DNA from: Sphingosinithalassobacter sp. CS137
Lineage (GTDB): Bacteria > Pseudomonadota > Alphaproteobacteria > Sphingomonadales > Sphingomonadaceae
Length of the DNA stretch: 64,000 nucleotides
Direction of reading: 5' to 3'
Assembly (NCBI RefSeq): GCF_014334115.1
Contig: NZ_CP060494.1
Span: 372,001 to 436,000 of the forward strand
This document shows, one piece after another, positions 29,379 to 40,410 of this stretch (position 1 is the first letter of the stretch; the number at the start of each line of letters is the position of its first letter). The notes under the pieces were generated by a model, which did no database searches, was not told where the DNA came from, and saw nothing but the letters and a program-made list of their open reading frames with translations. Position numbers and translations under genes: made by a program.

Positions 29379-29711
29379 TCAGGAGGCGACGAGCGCCTCG
29401 AAAGCCTCGACGGGCAGCGGATTTCGGAATTCGCAGCCGGCCTCGAAATCATCGGCCCAGACGACGCGTGCGGCGCAATGTCCCACATTGGGAAGGGTCA
29501 GCCAGACCATACTTCCCGCCTTGAGTGCCGAGTAGGTCTGGAGGCGTGCACCGTGCATCGAAAGATCGGTCACCTTGCACAGCGCCCGATCAAGGCCCCC
29601 GCGCCCGATCCTCGCGTCGAGCGAGACCGGCGCGCGCGAGCTGCGCCGACGGCCGAGCCCTTCGGCGGGCTCGACCTCGGCCGCGAACATGACGGATCTG
29701 CCCTGCATCAT
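29379..29711 (-). CDS. PilZ domain protein
   Basis: A 110-residue protein with a PilZ fold, the family that binds cyclic di-GMP. The binding motif RxxxR is present as RRRSSR near residues 21-26 and the D/NxSxxG motif as DLSMHGARL near 49-57. The beta-barrel continues through MVWLTLPNVGHCAARVVW. No enzymatic domain is attached, so it may be an adaptor. Two adjacent ATGs occur at the start. It is in the same direction as rpmE, 52 bases downstream of it, and could be cotranscribed. Confidence 0.88.
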   Translation of the reverse strand: MMQGRSVMFAAEVEPAEGLGRRRSSRAPVSLDARIGRGGLDRALCKVTDLSMHGARLQTYSALKAGSMVWLTLPNVGHCAARVVWADDFEAGCEFRNPLPVEAFEALVAS

Positions 29712-29763
29712 CCGTGCAAGGCTAATCAGATGTGGCTAATGGCGCGTTAACGCCGCTGCCGGA

Positions 29764-29997
29764 TCACTTCTTGCGAAGCGAGATCCCGCCGCCGAAGCGC
29801 TTGTTGAAGCGCGCGACCTGGCCGCCGGCATCGAGGAGGCGCTGGTTGCCGCCGGTCCAAGCCGGATGCGCGAGCGGGTCGATGTCCAGCTGCAGCGTGT
29901 CACCTTCGCTGCCCCAGGTGGAGCGCGTTTCGAACACGGTGCCGTCGGTCATCTGCACCTTGATCATGTGATAATCGGGGTGCGCGTCTTTCTTCAT
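29764..29997 (-). CDS. rpmE: 50S ribosomal protein L31
   Basis: A 77-residue L31. The opening [19 protein letters not shown] and the C-terminal [21 protein letters not shown] with FNKRFGG are typical. There is no cysteine at all, so the zinc ribbon of the C+ form is lost; this is the zinc-independent form, which is usual in alphaproteobacteria. It is preceded by a 95-base gap from fabZ in the same direction. Confidence 0.96.
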   Translation of the reverse strand: MKKDAHPDYHMIKVQMTDGTVFETRSTWGSEGDTLQLDIDPLAHPAWTGGNQRLLDAGGQVARFNKRFGGGISLRKK

Positions 29998-30092
29998 GTC
30001 TCAAATCCTTGGAAATCCCGCCGGTTTCCGACCGGCAGCGAAGGCGCGGCCCCTAGCAGAGCCGCCCGCCGCTGGCAATGGGCGGAGCCGCG

Positions 30093-30581
30093 TCAGCCTG
30101 CCTTGGGCGGATCGGCGATCATCGCAGTGAATTCGCACTCGGTCGCGATGTCGTCCCCGAGCAGGGCCTTGCCCGCGAACTTGCAGACGCGCGCGCGCTT
30201 CTGAACGAATTCGACCTCGAGCCGCAGCAGCACGCCCGGTTCGACCGGCTTGCGAAACTTCACGCCGTCGATGCTCATGAAGTAGACGAGCTTGCCCGAT
30301 CCGGCGAGGCCGAGGCTCTCGACCGCGAGCACGCCCGCCGCCTGCGCAAGCGCCTCCACCTGGAGGACGCCCGGCATGATCGGCCTTCCGGGAAAATGCC
30401 CCTGGAAGAACTCCTCGTTCATCGACACGGCCTTGATCGCGACGATCCGCTGATCGGGAACGAGTTCCTCGACTCGATCGACCAGCAGCATCGGGTAGCG
30501 ATGCGGCAGTGCGGCCATCACGCGGCCGATGTCGAGCGGGCCGATCACGGCCCGCTCGTTCGTGTCGGCGGCGTCGCTCAC
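30093..30581 (-). CDS. fabZ: 3-hydroxyacyl-[ACP] dehydratase FabZ
   Basis: A 162-residue hot-dog-fold enzyme dehydrating 3-hydroxyacyl-ACP in fatty acid elongation. The N-terminal substrate region is [14 protein letters not shown] and the catalytic His lies in [23 protein letters not shown] with the central helix Glu. Start is GTG, overlapping the ompH stop as GTGA. In LPS-making relatives it is flanked by lpxD and lpxA; here it follows ompH directly and is followed by rpmE. Confidence 0.96.
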   Translation of the reverse strand: MSDAADTNERAVIGPLDIGRVMAALPHRYPMLLVDRVEELVPDQRIVAIKAVSMNEEFFQGHFPGRPIMPGVLQVEALAQAAGVLAVESLGLAGSGKLVYFMSIDGVKFRKPVEPGVLLRLEVEFVQKRARVCKFAGKALLGDDIATECEFTAMIADPPKAG

Positions 30582-31216
30582 CGGCCCTGCGGCTGCGCCT
30601 GGGGCGCGGCCTGCTGCTGCTGCTGCTGCTCGCCACCGGGCTGCCAGCCGGCCGGCGGGGTCGTCGAAACGCTCGGCAGCGCCGTGTTCAGTTCGTTCAC
30701 CACATCCTGCGTCACATTGACCGACGGGAGAAACTTCACGGCGGAGTCGGGACGCAGCACGATCGCGAGCTGACGGTTCTGCATCACGCGATCGACCGCG
30801 GCCTCGAGCTGCGCAACGACCTGCTCCTCGGCATAGGCCTGGGCGAGCGCGACCGGCTGGAGGATCGTGTTCAGTTCCTGCTGGGCGGCCTGCTCGCGCT
30901 GCTGAATCGCCTGATACTGCTGCGTCAGCGCCTGACGATCGGCGTTCTGCGCCTGCTGCGCCTGCTGGAACGCCTGCACCTGCGGCTGCAGCTCGGTCTG
31001 GATCGCCTGGCGACGCTGCTGTGCCTGCTGGATCTGCGCGGCATAGGTCGTCTGGATCTGCTGCATCGCGGCCTGATAGGCGGCCGAGCGCTGCACGACT
31101 TCGGGCAGATTGACGACGCCGATGCCCGGCGCGGTCTGCGCGGCGGCGGGAACTGCGACGGCGACGGCCGAAGCGGAAACGAGTGCGGCGGTGAGTGCCG
31201 TTGCGAAGCTCTTCAT
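30578..31216 (-). CDS. OmpH/Skp-family periplasmic chaperone
   Basis: A 212-residue Skp-like holdase for outer membrane proteins in transit to BamA. Residues 1-27 are a signal peptide (cleavage AAAQ). The mature part begins [18 protein letters not shown], the usual Skp opening, then two long Gln/Ala-rich helices ([20 protein letters not shown] and onward) forming the tentacles. The C-terminal tail is unusual: a Pro/Gln segment with six consecutive Gln encoded by a CAG run. It overlaps bamA upstream and fabZ downstream. Confidence 0.92.
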   Translation of the reverse strand: MKSFATALTAALVSASAVAVAVPAAAQTAPGIGVVNLPEVVQRSAAYQAAMQQIQTTYAAQIQQAQQRRQAIQTELQPQVQAFQQAQQAQNADRQALTQQYQAIQQREQAAQQELNTILQPVALAQAYAEEQVVAQLEAAVDRVMQNRQLAIVLRPDSAVKFLPSVNVTQDVVNELNTALPSVSTTPPAGWQPGGEQQQQQQAAPQAQPQGR

Positions 31217-33984
31217 CAGAATTGTGTCCCTACGTTGAAGGTGAACAGTTTGGGGTCGTCGCCCTCTTCGGTGATCAGCGCCTTGGCCACGTCGATCCGC
31301 AGTGGGCCGAAGGGAGAATTCCAGTTGACGCCGACCCCGACCGACAGGCGCGGCATCGCGGAGTTCCCCACGAACCGCTCGAAGAACGGCGCAGTTCCGG
31401 GTGCCGTGGGGTTTACCGCCGTCCCCGAGCAGGGCTCCGAGGCGCTGGCCGCATAGCCGATCGAACAGGTGGTCAAACGGCTCGCCAGGACGCCGGAGCT
31501 GGTGGTGTAGCTGTTGACGTAGAGCTGATTGCCGGCATCGTCCAGCTGCGGGCTGGGCAGCAGAGTCGGCGAGCCATCGGCGTTGGTCAGCGGATTGCCT
31601 GCCGCGTCGGTGGCGCGCGGGAAAGCCACCGTCCGCAGCGGTTCGGTAATGTCAAACAGAGCACCCGCCTGCACGAAGACCGAAGGGCGCAGGCCCAGCT
31701 CGCGCGCGCCGCTTCCGAGCGGAATCTCGAGCTCGGCCTTGGCGAGATAATAGGCCTTGCCGCCGATCGCATCGTCGATAATCCGATCCTCGTCGGTCAC
31801 CAGCAGCTGCGTGCCCGTCGTCGGATCCCCGGTGTAGGGAATCCGCTGCACGCGCGGACCGACGCCGCGAATATCGAATCCGCGGAACTGCGGCTCGCCG
31901 AGATAGAATCGGTCGGTAATGCGGACCGGATCGATGCCGGGGCCCGGGCTCTCCTCGAGCGAGTGAATATAGCCGCCTTCGGCTCCTACCGAGAAGATGA
32001 AGCCGCTGCCGACGTCCCAGTATTTGTCGAACTCGGCACGGCCGCGAAGATAGCGCACGTCGCCGCCGAGACCCGCGAAGTCGAGGCCGAGCACGAGTCG
32101 GTTGCCGCGCGACGGGCGGATCCGGCTGTTGAGGCTGTCATGGATCACCGACACGCCGATCATCGACGTGAGCCGCTCGCCCACGGCCTCGCAATAGTAG
32201 CGGCCGGCGCGCGCGGGATCGCAATTGCCCTGCGCGTCGTTGAACGAACTGTCGAGGAACACATCGTCGTACGTCAGCGTGTAACGACCCGAGAGCGTCC
32301 AGAATTCGGTGAGCGGAACGCCGGTGACGAGCTGGAAACCGGTCGAAACCTGGCTGTAGGTCGTCTCGCGATCATTGCCGACATAGTTGAACGCATTGTA
32401 GTCGCGGCGGAAGATCGTTCCGCCCAGTGCGATGTTGCGATCGAACAGATAGGGCTCGGTGAACCCCAGCTCGGCCGATTTCGAATAGGACGAGTAGCTG
32501 AGCGAGGCGGACAGCGTCTGCCCCTTGCCGCGGAAATTCCGCTGCCGGATCGAGCCCTGAAGGATGAAGCGCTCGAGGCTCGAGAAACCGGCCGACAGCG
32601 TGAGTTCGCCGGTCGCCTTTTCCTCGACGTTCGCCGCCAGGATGATGCGATCGGGCGACGAACCCTCCCGCTGCTCGATCTCGAAGCCTTCCTGGAAATA
32701 CCCCAGCGAGTTGATGCGGTCCTGCGAGCGCTTGACGAGGAAGGTGTTGAAGGCATCCCCCTCCGCCACGCGGAACTCGCGGCGGATCACTTCGTCCTGC
32801 GTCTGGGTGTTGCCGGTGATCTCGATCCGCTCGATGTAGGTGCGGTTCGCCTCGGCAACGTTGAAGTTGATCCCCATGGTGAGGTCTTCGCGGTTGCGCT
32901 GGAACTCGGGCCGCACGTCGGCGAAGGCATAGCCGTACAGACCAGCCATCTCGCTGAGCTGGTCGACTGCATCCTCGACCTTCTTCGCGTCGTACCAGTC
33001 ACCTTCGCGGAACGGCAGCGAGGCAGCGAGCGCCTGATCGTTGAAATCGCGGATCGCACTGTCGACCGTCACGTCGCCGAATTTGTAGCGTTCCCCCTCT
33101 TCCACGACATAGGTGATAATGAAATCGCGGTTGTCCGGCGTCAGCTCGGCCACTGCCGAGATCACGCGAAAATCCGCATAGCCCTGTGTCAGATAGAATT
33201 GGCGCAGCTTCTGCTGGTCATAGGCGAGACGATCCTGGTCATAGCTCGTGTTCGAGCTGAAGATCGTCCAGAGCCGGGACTGTTTCGTCGCCATCTCGCC
33301 GCGCAGCTCGCCGTCGGAGAACTGCTCGTTGCCGATGATGTTGATCTGGCGAACCTTGGACTTCGGCCCCTCGCGGATCTCGAACACCACGTCGACGCGG
33401 TTCTGGTCGAGCATCACCATCTGCGGCTCGACCACTGCGGCGAACCGCCCCTGGCGACGATAGAGCTCGACGATGCGGGCGACATCGGCACGAACCGCGG
33501 TCCGCGTGAAGATCTGGCGCGGCGCGAGCCGGATTTCCGGAGTGATCTTGTCGTCCTTGAGGCGCTTGTTGCCTTCGAGGAGCACGCGGTTGATGATCGG
33601 ATTCTCGCGAATGCGGATCACGATGTCGCCCGTCTCGGCGCCGGCGATCGTCACGTCGGCGAGCAGGTCGCTCGCGTAGAGATCGACAATCGCCTGGTCG
33701 AGCGTTTCGTTCGTATAGGGCTGGCCGACACGAAGCTGGGTGTAGGAAAGCACCGTCTCCCGCTCGATGCGCTGCGCACCCTCGACCTGGAGCGAACGGA
33801 TCACGCGCTGCTCCTCCTGAGGAGCCGCCACCGGGGCCTGGGCAGGCGCCGGAGCTTGCTGCGGAGCAGAGGCCTCCTGGGCGAGGGCAGGCACCGCGAT
33901 CACGAGGCCCGCGAGCATCGAGCCCGCGAGCAACGTACCGGTGGCGCGTGCGCCGAAATTGCTAGCCTTGATCGCTGTCACCAT
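31216..33984 (-). CDS. bamA: Outer membrane protein assembly factor BamA
   Basis: A 922-residue Omp85 protein, longer than the roughly 800 residues of E. coli. The signal peptide (about 1-36) starts at the ATG giving [11 protein letters not shown]; a frame upstream is open but unlikely. An Ala/Gln/Pro linker precedes five POTRA domains ([20 protein letters not shown], then repeats to about 440), and a 16-strand beta barrel ends in the aromatic-terminated NVGTQF. The barrel contains the conserved FRGFD-type loop as [13 protein letters not shown]. It inserts barrel proteins into an outer membrane that in sphingomonads lacks LPS. Confidence 0.97.
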   Translation of the reverse strand: MVTAIKASNFGARATGTLLAGSMLAGLVIAVPALAQEASAPQQAPAPAQAPVAAPQEEQRVIRSLQVEGAQRIERETVLSYTQLRVGQPYTNETLDQAIVDLYASDLLADVTIAGAETGDIVIRIRENPIINRVLLEGNKRLKDDKITPEIRLAPRQIFTRTAVRADVARIVELYRRQGRFAAVVEPQMVMLDQNRVDVVFEIREGPKSKVRQINIIGNEQFSDGELRGEMATKQSRLWTIFSSNTSYDQDRLAYDQQKLRQFYLTQGYADFRVISAVAELTPDNRDFIITYVVEEGERYKFGDVTVDSAIRDFNDQALAASLPFREGDWYDAKKVEDAVDQLSEMAGLYGYAFADVRPEFQRNREDLTMGINFNVAEANRTYIERIEITGNTQTQDEVIRREFRVAEGDAFNTFLVKRSQDRINSLGYFQEGFEIEQREGSSPDRIILAANVEEKATGELTLSAGFSSLERFILQGSIRQRNFRGKGQTLSASLSYSSYSKSAELGFTEPYLFDRNIALGGTIFRRDYNAFNYVGNDRETTYSQVSTGFQLVTGVPLTEFWTLSGRYTLTYDDVFLDSSFNDAQGNCDPARAGRYYCEAVGERLTSMIGVSVIHDSLNSRIRPSRGNRLVLGLDFAGLGGDVRYLRGRAEFDKYWDVGSGFIFSVGAEGGYIHSLEESPGPGIDPVRITDRFYLGEPQFRGFDIRGVGPRVQRIPYTGDPTTGTQLLVTDEDRIIDDAIGGKAYYLAKAELEIPLGSGARELGLRPSVFVQAGALFDITEPLRTVAFPRATDAAGNPLTNADGSPTLLPSPQLDDAGNQLYVNSYTTSSGVLASRLTTCSIGYAASASEPCSGTAVNPTAPGTAPFFERFVGNSAMPRLSVGVGVNWNSPFGPLRIDVAKALITEEGDDPKLFTFNVGTQF

Positions 33985-34056
33985 CCCACCCCAAGTCGGA
34001 AAATCGTCATGGCCCGGCTGCCCTGCCTGCACCCGAACCGCCCTGCCCCACCTTCG

Positions 34057-35190
34057 TCAGCCGATCAAGCCGGCCAGATTCTTCCAGACTCCGAACGCGC
34101 CCAGGTCATTGAGCGTGACCAGCAGCATCAGCGCGAAGATTGCAGCGAGCCCGCCGCGAAACGCCCATTCCATCACCTGCGGATCGACCGGGCGCCGGCG
34201 CACTGCCTCGACTGCATAGAAGAACAAATGACCGCCATCGAGCATCGGAACTGGCAACAGGTTGATGAATCCCAGATTAATTGAAATCAGCGCGATCAGG
34301 AACACGAACTCGGTCGGTCCCAGAACCAGCCGCTGCCCCGAAATCTGGGCCATGCGGAGCGGCCCGCCGAGCTCTTCCACCGATCGGCGACCGGTGATGA
34401 TCTGCCCGAGCCCGTCGACCATCGTACGGACGATGTCGGCAGTCATCGTGACTCCGACGATCGGAGCCTCCAGCACGCCGACCGGCTCATGAACGGGTTC
34501 CCCCGGCCCGACGCCGAGCTGCCCGATGCGGAACTCGTTGCCGAACCGATCCCGCTCCAGGCGCGTCGCGAGCACAGCCTCGCCCGACAATTGCTGGCTG
34601 CCGCGCTGATAGGCGACCGAGACACGCTCGCCCGGCCGAAGCTGAGTATATTGCGCCATTTCGCTGAACGTCTCGACCGGTCGGCCGCCGATCGCGAGGA
34701 TCTGGTCGCCTTGCCGCAGACCGGCTTCGGCAGCGGGGCTGCCCGGCACGACGCTGCCCACGACCGTCGGCGTGCGGTTCTGGCCGAACGCCAGCGCGAA
34801 CGCAGCGAGGATCAGGATTGCCACCAGGAAGTTTGCCACGGGCCCAGCGGCGACGATGATCGCACGCTGCCAGAGCTTCTTCGCCTGGAACGTCCGCGCC
34901 CGCTCCTCGGGCGGAAGCTGGAGCCATTCCTGGCTGGGCTGGCTTGCCGGATTCATGTCGCCGGCGAAGCGGACATACCCGCCAAGCGGCAACCACCCGA
35001 ACTTCCACCGCGTGCCGTGCCGGTCCGTATAGCCTGCGACCTCACGGCCGAAGCCGACCGAGAACACCTCGGCCTTCACACCGAAGCGACGGCCCGCGAG
35101 ATAATGGCCGAGTTCGTGGAGAAAGACGAGCGGCCCGATCACGAGCGCGAAAGCAAGGACCGTGAAGAGGATACCGGGGGATTCGATCAA
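34057..35190 (-). CDS. rseP: Site-2 protease RseP/MmpA
   Basis: A 377-residue inner membrane zinc protease. HELGH at 25-29 is the catalytic motif, within the first transmembrane helix. A single PDZ domain lies about 125-205 (GLRQGDQILAIGGRPVETF), where E. coli RseP has two. The third helix has the NLLPVPMLDGGHL metal ligand Asp motif, and the last hydrophobic segments end at AFGVWKNLAGLIG. In alphaproteobacteria MmpA cleaves PodJ and RseP-like enzymes act on anti-sigma factors; the substrate here is not known. Start overlaps the dxr stop. Confidence 0.95.
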   Translation of the reverse strand: MIESPGILFTVLAFALVIGPLVFLHELGHYLAGRRFGVKAEVFSVGFGREVAGYTDRHGTRWKFGWLPLGGYVRFAGDMNPASQPSQEWLQLPPEERARTFQAKKLWQRAIIVAAGPVANFLVAILILAAFALAFGQNRTPTVVGSVVPGSPAAEAGLRQGDQILAIGGRPVETFSEMAQYTQLRPGERVSVAYQRGSQQLSGEAVLATRLERDRFGNEFRIGQLGVGPGEPVHEPVGVLEAPIVGVTMTADIVRTMVDGLGQIITGRRSVEELGGPLRMAQISGQRLVLGPTEFVFLIALISINLGFINLLPVPMLDGGHLFFYAVEAVRRRPVDPQVMEWAFRGGLAAIFALMLLVTLNDLGAFGVWKNLAGLIG

Positions 35191-36344
35191 GCGACGCAGT
35201 CCTTCACACGCTCGCCGGCAACGCGCCGCGCCTCGGCGTCGATTGCCAGTACGGCGTCGAGCGTTTCCGGAGCGGCCGGGTCATAGCACTCCAGCGTATC
35301 GGCAACGATTGCGGCAATTTCAAGAAAGCCGATCCGCCGGCGCAGGAAAGCCTCGACAGCGACCTCGTTGGCGGCATTGAGGATCGCCGGGCGCGCTCCG
35401 CCTGCCTCGAGCGCGCCACGCGCGAGCCGCAGCGCCGGAAAGCGAACCGGATCGGGCGCCTCGAAATCGAGCCGACCGATCCGCGCGAGATCGAGAGGCT
35501 CGCACGGCGTGGCCATGCGATCGGGCCAGGCGAGCGCATAGGCGATGGGCGTCCGCATATCGGGAGTGCCCATCTGCGCCAGCACCGAACCGTCGACATA
35601 TTCGACCATCGAATGCACGACCGACTGGCGATGAACGAGGACGTCAAGTTGATCGGCGCGCACCGGAAACAGATGGAACGCCTCGATCAGTTCGAGCCCC
35701 TTGTTCATCATCGTCGCGGAGTCGACCGAGATTTTCGCGCCCATGCTCCAGTTGGGATGCGCCACCGCCTGCTCGGGCGTGATGGTGCGCATCGCTTCCA
35801 GCGGCGTTTCGCGAAAGGGGCCGCCGCTCGCCGTCAGGACGATCCGGCGAACGCGATGCGCGGCGGCGGAATCGAAGCATTGGAACACTGCATTATGCTC
35901 GGAATCGACCGGCAGCAGCGTCACCGTCGATGCGCGTGCCGCGGCCATCATCACGTCGCCGGCCGAGACCAGTGCCTCCTTGTTGGCGAGCGCGATGATT
36001 CCTCCCGCTTCCATCGCCGCCATCGTCGGGCGCAAGCCTGCGGTCCCGACGATCGCGGCCATCGTCCAATCGGCGCCCATCCGGGCTGCGTCGCATACGG
36101 CTTCCGCACCGCCCTGCGAGTCGATGCCGGTTCCTGCGAGCGCGTCGCGCAACGCGCCGAGGCAGCTCGCGTCGGCGACGACGGCGCGTTTCGCATTGGT
36201 CCGGATCGCGGCCGCGGCGAGCCTCGCCACGTCGCGGTTGGCAGTGAGTGCGAGCACTTCGAACTGTTCGGGCGCGCGCTCGACCAGATCGAGAGTGGAG
36301 CTTCCGATCGAGCCCGTCGCGCCCAGGATGGTGATCCGCTTCAT
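35187..36344 (-). CDS. dxr: 1-deoxy-D-xylulose 5-phosphate reductoisomerase
   Basis: A 385-residue enzyme catalysing the second step of the MEP isoprenoid pathway. The NADPH site is [16 protein letters not shown], and metal and substrate residues lie in [42 protein letters not shown] and [11 protein letters not shown]. The start ATG overlaps the cdsA stop by four bases. With ispDF elsewhere in the window, the MEP route is clearly in use. Confidence 0.97.
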   Translation of the reverse strand: MKRITILGATGSIGSSTLDLVERAPEQFEVLALTANRDVARLAAAAIRTNAKRAVVADASCLGALRDALAGTGIDSQGGAEAVCDAARMGADWTMAAIVGTAGLRPTMAAMEAGGIIALANKEALVSAGDVMMAAARASTVTLLPVDSEHNAVFQCFDSAAAHRVRRIVLTASGGPFRETPLEAMRTITPEQAVAHPNWSMGAKISVDSATMMNKGLELIEAFHLFPVRADQLDVLVHRQSVVHSMVEYVDGSVLAQMGTPDMRTPIAYALAWPDRMATPCEPLDLARIGRLDFEAPDPVRFPALRLARGALEAGGARPAILNAANEVAVEAFLRRRIGFLEIAAIVADTLECYDPAAPETLDAVLAIDAEARRVAGERVKDCVA

Positions 36345-37117
36345 GAGATCCAGGCGGGCAAGAGTACGAGTAACACGGCTGCCGGTGCTACCGGCACGAG
36401 ACCGTCGAGCCGATCGAGCAGCCCGCCGTGGCCGGGCAGGATCGTTCCGGAATCCTTCACGCCGGCGCGGCGCTTGAGGCTGCTTTCGAAAAGATCGCCG
36501 GCCTGCGCAAGCAGCGCGAGCAATGCAGTCACCAGCACCAGACGAAGCGGCAGGCCCAGCGGCATGAGCAGTGCGGCGAAGACCGTCGCGGCAACCGTTC
36601 CCCCGATCAGTCCAGACCAGGTCTTGGCGGGGCTGATCGCTGGCGCGAGCAATGGACCCCGCAGGCTGCGCCCCGCGAACAGTGCGCCCGTGTCGCATGC
36701 GGATACCAGACCCATCGCCCAGAAGGTGAGCAACAGCCCGTCTGGCTGCGCGCGCAGCAACAGCAGCGCGAGGATCGGCAATCCGATATAGAGCGCGCCG
36801 CCGGCAAGCCGAGGATTCCGCGTCACCGCGGCGATGAAGAATGCAGCACCGACGAGCAAGCCGATCGCGAAGAAGCCGGGGCCCGCCGCCAGCGGGCACA
36901 AGATGGCGAGCGGAACCGAAAGGGCATATTGCGCGAGCCGCTTCTGCCGCTGGCCGGCGCCGGTCAGCGCCGCCCATTCGCCCATCATCAGCACGCCGAC
37001 GATCGCAGTCACGAGCCAGAAACCGAAGCCCCCGGCCAGCAAAGCAGCCACGCCGAGCCCAATGAGCGCGAACGCGACCGTTGCGCGAACCGCCAGTTCC
37101 GAAGTCGGCGTTGTCAC
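36341..37117 (-). CDS. cdsA: Phosphatidate cytidylyltransferase
   Basis: A 258-residue integral membrane enzyme making CDP-diacylglycerol from phosphatidate and CTP. Seven or eight hydrophobic segments cover residues 12-258. The family signature SAKTWSG-type stretch appears as [12 protein letters not shown] followed by the [23 protein letters not shown] motif that binds CTP and metal. Start is GTG, overlapping the uppS stop as GTGA; the longer open frame upstream is a shadow of uppS. Confidence 0.95.
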   Translation of the reverse strand: MTTPTSELAVRATVAFALIGLGVAALLAGGFGFWLVTAIVGVLMMGEWAALTGAGQRQKRLAQYALSVPLAILCPLAAGPGFFAIGLLVGAAFFIAAVTRNPRLAGGALYIGLPILALLLLRAQPDGLLLTFWAMGLVSACDTGALFAGRSLRGPLLAPAISPAKTWSGLIGGTVAATVFAALLMPLGLPLRLVLVTALLALLAQAGDLFESSLKRRAGVKDSGTILPGHGGLLDRLDGLVPVAPAAVLLVLLPAWIS

Positions 37118-37845
37118 AGGCCTCCGAAACGGCGCTGCCGCCGGCCATATTGGCGCAGCGCGTCGTTCAGCGCCGCCTCGTCGAAATCCGGCCACAGCGT
37201 GTCGATGAACAGCAGCTCGGCATAGGCGGCCTGCCATAGCAGGAAGTTCGACAGGCGCTGTTCGCCCGACGTCCGGATCACAAGGTCGAGCGGCGGCAGA
37301 TCCTGTGTCGCGAGAGCGGCCGCGAAGCGATCCTCATCGATATCGGCAGGGGCGAGCGTGCCGGCCGCGACCTGCTCGGCAAGCTGGCGTGCAGCCGACG
37401 CGATTTCCGCCTGCGAACCATAGTTCAGCGCGATCACCAGCGTCGGACCGGCATGCGCGGCGGTGCGCGCGATCGCCTGATCGATCATCCGGACCAGATC
37501 GGGCGCCAGCCTGTGATAGTCGCCGATCACCCGCAGGCGAACGCCCTCCGCCACCAGATCGTCGAGTTCGCTCGAAAGAAAGTGGCGCAGCAGCCCCATC
37601 AAGTCGCTGATCTCCTCCTCCGGCCGCCGCCAGTTCTCGGAAGAAAAGGCGTAGAGGGTGAGGACTTCGATGCCGGCGGCGCGCGCCGCCCGCGAGACGC
37701 GTCGCACTGCCTCCACGCCTTGGCGATGTCCAGCGATTCGCGGCAGGAATCGAGCCTTTGCCCAGCGCCCGTTGCCATCCATGATGATGGCGACGTGGCG
37801 CGGGACGATGCCGGGCTCTGCGGCCGGAGCGGCGCGGGCAGCCAT
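37114..37845 (-). CDS. uppS: Isoprenyl (undecaprenyl diphosphate) synthase
   Basis: A 243-residue cis-prenyltransferase making the C55 lipid carrier for peptidoglycan. The diphosphate site is [16 protein letters not shown], followed by [27 protein letters not shown] and the C-terminal [21 protein letters not shown]. Two in-frame ATGs exist; the downstream one was chosen because GCGGAGG lies a suitable distance before it, while the upstream one would add 13 residues. Confidence 0.95.
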   Translation of the reverse strand: MAARAAPAAEPGIVPRHVAIIMDGNGRWAKARFLPRIAGHRQGVEAVRRVSRAARAAGIEVLTLYAFSSENWRRPEEEISDLMGLLRHFLSSELDDLVAEGVRLRVIGDYHRLAPDLVRMIDQAIARTAAHAGPTLVIALNYGSQAEIASAARQLAEQVAAGTLAPADIDEDRFAAALATQDLPPLDLVIRTSGEQRLSNFLLWQAAYAELLFIDTLWPDFDEAALNDALRQYGRRQRRFGGL

Positions 37846-37908
37846 GGCGTTAGGCCTCCGCGTCCGCGGGTGTGCCGCCGCCATCGACCCAAGGCACGTG
37901 CCCAGGCA

Positions 37909-38466
37909 TCACTTGCCCAGGATTTCCTTTTCCTTCGCAGCGGTGACGCTGTCGATGTCCGCCACCGTCGCGTCGGTCAGCTTCTGGACTTCGGCCTCGA
38001 GCCGCTTCTGCTCGTCCTCGCTGATTTCGCCCTTCTTCTCGTCGGTCTTCAGGCTGTCCATGCCGTCGCGGCGAACGTTGCGGACGGCGATGCGCGCCTT
38101 CTCGGCATATTGCCCGGCGAGCTTCGCGAGTTCCTTGCGGCGATCCTCGGTAAGATCGGGAATCGGCAGCCGGAGCGTCTGACCATCGTTGATCGGATTG
38201 AGCCCGAGCCCGGCCGAGCGGATCGCCTTCTCGACCGGCCCGACGTTCGTCTTGTCCCACACCTGAACCGAGAGCATCCGCGGCTCGGGAGCCGAAACGG
38301 TCGCGACCTGATTGAGCGGCATCTGCGCACCATAGACCTCGACCGTCACGGGATCGAGCAGCGACGTGGAAGCGCGGCCGGTGCGAAGCCCCGCGAGATC
38401 ACTCTTCAGGCTCTCGACGGCGCCATTCATGCGGCGTTCGAGATCGGCCTTGTCGTAAGCGGCCAT
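37909..38466 (-). CDS. frr: Ribosome recycling factor
   Basis: A 185-residue factor that with EF-G splits post-termination ribosomes. The standard two-domain layout is visible: helical bundle ([20 protein letters not shown], later [20 protein letters not shown] and a long C-terminal helix) interrupted by the small beta domain ([20 protein letters not shown]). AGAGGAAA precedes the ATG. It is 12 bases downstream of pyrH. Confidence 0.97.
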   Translation of the reverse strand: MAAYDKADLERRMNGAVESLKSDLAGLRTGRASTSLLDPVTVEVYGAQMPLNQVATVSAPEPRMLSVQVWDKTNVGPVEKAIRSAGLGLNPINDGQTLRLPIPDLTEDRRKELAKLAGQYAEKARIAVRNVRRDGMDSLKTDEKKGEISEDEQKRLEAEVQKLTDATVADIDSVTAAKEKEILGK

Positions 38467-38478
38467 TCCGGTTTCCTC

Positions 38479-39216
38479 TTATGCGTTCGTCGGTTCGGTT
38501 TCGTTCCGGACCACGGTGGAGCGGCCTTCGCCGCGCAACACTGCTGCCAGATTCCCCGATTCGCGGATATTGAACACCACGATCGGAATATTGTTGTCGC
38601 GACACAGCGCAACGGCGCTGGCGTCCATCACCTTCAGATTGTCTGCCAGGACGCGATTGAAGCTGAGCGTATCGTACCGCCGGGCGTTGGCGACCTTCTT
38701 CGGGTCGGCATCGTACACGCCATCGACGCTGGTTCCCTTGAGCAAGGCGTCACAGCCCATTTCCGCCGCCCGCAGCGCCGCGGTCGTGTCCGTCGTGAAG
38801 AACGGCAGCCCGGTGCCCGCAGCGAACAGGACCACCCGGCCCTTCTCCATATGCCGCTGCGCGCGCCGCCGGATGTAGGGTTCGCAGACGCTTGCCATCG
38901 GAATCGCCGACTGCACCCGCGTCTGGACGCCGACCTTCTCGAGCGCGTTCTGCATGGCCAGCGCGTTCATCACCGTCGCCAGCATGCCCATATAGTCGGC
39001 GCTGGCGCGATCGAAGCCCTGGGCCGCGCCCGCCAGCCCGCGGAAGATGTTGCCACCGCCGACGACCAGGCAGATTTCCAGCCCGCTGTCCTTCGCCTCC
39101 TTCACCTCGAGCGCCACGCGCTCGCAGGTCGCCGGATCGATCCCGAACTGCCCCGGCCCCATCAGGACCTCGCCGGAAAGCTTCAGCAGAACGCGATTGA
39201 GACGGGGAAGTGTCAT
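38479..39216 (-). CDS. pyrH: UMP kinase
   Basis: A 245-residue hexameric enzyme phosphorylating UMP to UDP, of the amino acid kinase fold. [11 protein letters not shown] begins the nucleotide site, [11 protein letters not shown] binds phosphate, and [15 protein letters not shown] with [15 protein letters not shown] closes the ATP site. A TTG three codons upstream is in frame but the ATG was chosen. Order tsf-pyrH-frr is nearly universal. Confidence 0.97.
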   Translation of the reverse strand: MTLPRLNRVLLKLSGEVLMGPGQFGIDPATCERVALEVKEAKDSGLEICLVVGGGNIFRGLAGAAQGFDRASADYMGMLATVMNALAMQNALEKVGVQTRVQSAIPMASVCEPYIRRRAQRHMEKGRVVLFAAGTGLPFFTTDTTAALRAAEMGCDALLKGTSVDGVYDADPKKVANARRYDTLSFNRVLADNLKVMDASAVALCRDNNIPIVVFNIRESGNLAAVLRGEGRSTVVRNETEPTNA

Positions 39217-39338
39217 GGAATCCAAATATCAAGGGAGCGGCATGCGCGGCGGCGCGGACCTTAGAGGCGCGCGCTGGGGATGCCAAGCGGAGAAGGCTGC
39301 GGCTGCTCGCGGGCGCGAGCCGCACAGGAGCCGTACAC

Positions 39339-39372
39339 AAAAAGGGCGCGGCCACCACGGGTGACCGCGCCC
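39339..39372 (-). terminator. Rho-independent terminator after tsf
   Basis: Read on the minus strand, GGGCGCGGTCACC and GGTGGCCGCGCCC form a 13-pair stem with a CGT loop and one G-U pair, followed immediately by TTTTT. It lies 26 bases after the tsf stop and separates rpsB-tsf from pyrH. Confidence 0.9.
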
Positions 39373-39397
39373 CTTGATCGTGACGTTCAGGCGACGC

Positions 39398-40327
39398 TTA
39401 CTTCTTGATGCCCGCCGTCGCGGCGACTTCGGCGGCGAAGTCGCTCTCTTCCTTCTCGATGCCTTCGCCGAGCTGAAAGCGGACATAGTCCTTCAGCGTG
39501 ATCGTCGTGCCGGCATCCTTGCCAGCCTTGGCCACCACGTCCGAAATCGGCGTTTTGTTGTCCATGACGAACAGCTGGCTCATGAGCGCGTTTTCCTTGG
39601 CAAACTTCGCCACGGCGCCGTCGACCATCTTCGCGACGATCTCGGCGGGCTTGCCGCTTTCCTGTGCCTTCTCGGTCGCGACTGCGCGTTCGCGCGCGAT
39701 CACGTCCTGATCGAGATCCTCGGCATTGAGCGCCAGCGGGAAGGCTGCGGCGATGTGCATCGCGATCTGCTTGCCCAGCGGCTCGAGCACATCGACGCCC
39801 GCATCGCTCTCCAGTGCGACCAGCACGCCGATCTTGCCGAGGCCCGGCGAGGCGGCGTTGTGGACGTAGGGGATCACCGCGCCCTTCGACACTTCGAGGC
39901 GCTTGGCGCGACGGATCGACTGGTTTTCCCCGATGGTCGCGATGTTGTTGGTCAGCGTTTCCTCGACGGTGGTGCCCGACGGCATGCTCGCCGCCTTGAT
40001 CGCGTCGATGTCGTCGCCAGCCTCGAGCGCGATCTGCGTCACTTCACGGACGAAATCCTGGAAGCGATCGTTCTTCGCGACGAAGTCGGTCTCGGAGTTG
40101 ACTTCGACCGCCGCGCCCTTGGTACCGGCAACCGCCACGCCCACCAGACCCTCGGCCGCCGTGCGGCTCGACTTCTTGGCAGCAGCGGCAAGGCCCTTGG
40201 TGCGCAGCCAGTCGACGGCGGCTTCCATGTCGCCGCCGGTCTCGTTCAGCGCCTTCTTGCAGTCCATCATGCCGGCGCCGGAGCGCTCGCGCAGTTCCTT
40301 GACGGCGGATGCGGTGATCTCGGCCAT
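39398..40327 (-). CDS. tsf: Elongation factor Ts
   Basis: A 309-residue guanine nucleotide exchange factor for EF-Tu. The N-terminal UBA-like domain is [19 protein letters not shown], the EF-Tu contacting motif is [10 protein letters not shown], and the two core subdomains follow with the coiled-coil region. It follows rpsB by 83 bases and ends at a strong terminator. Confidence 0.97.
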   Translation of the reverse strand: MAEITASAVKELRERSGAGMMDCKKALNETGGDMEAAVDWLRTKGLAAAAKKSSRTAAEGLVGVAVAGTKGAAVEVNSETDFVAKNDRFQDFVREVTQIALEAGDDIDAIKAASMPSGTTVEETLTNNIATIGENQSIRRAKRLEVSKGAVIPYVHNAASPGLGKIGVLVALESDAGVDVLEPLGKQIAMHIAAAFPLALNAEDLDQDVIARERAVATEKAQESGKPAEIVAKMVDGAVAKFAKENALMSQLFVMDNKTPISDVVAKAGKDAGTTITLKDYVRFQLGEGIEKEESDFAAEVAATAGIKK

Positions 40328-40410
40328 GTTTCTTTCCTCGATGCTAAAAAAGACGGGCGGAGCAGTGCGCCTGGCCCTGCCCCGCCCCGATTACGGTTCG
40401 ATGACGAGGC

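Noticed and set aside
31195..34284. A 1029-codon open frame antisense to bamA
   Set aside because: Shadow frame with characteristic charged composition; bamA on the other strand is unmistakable.
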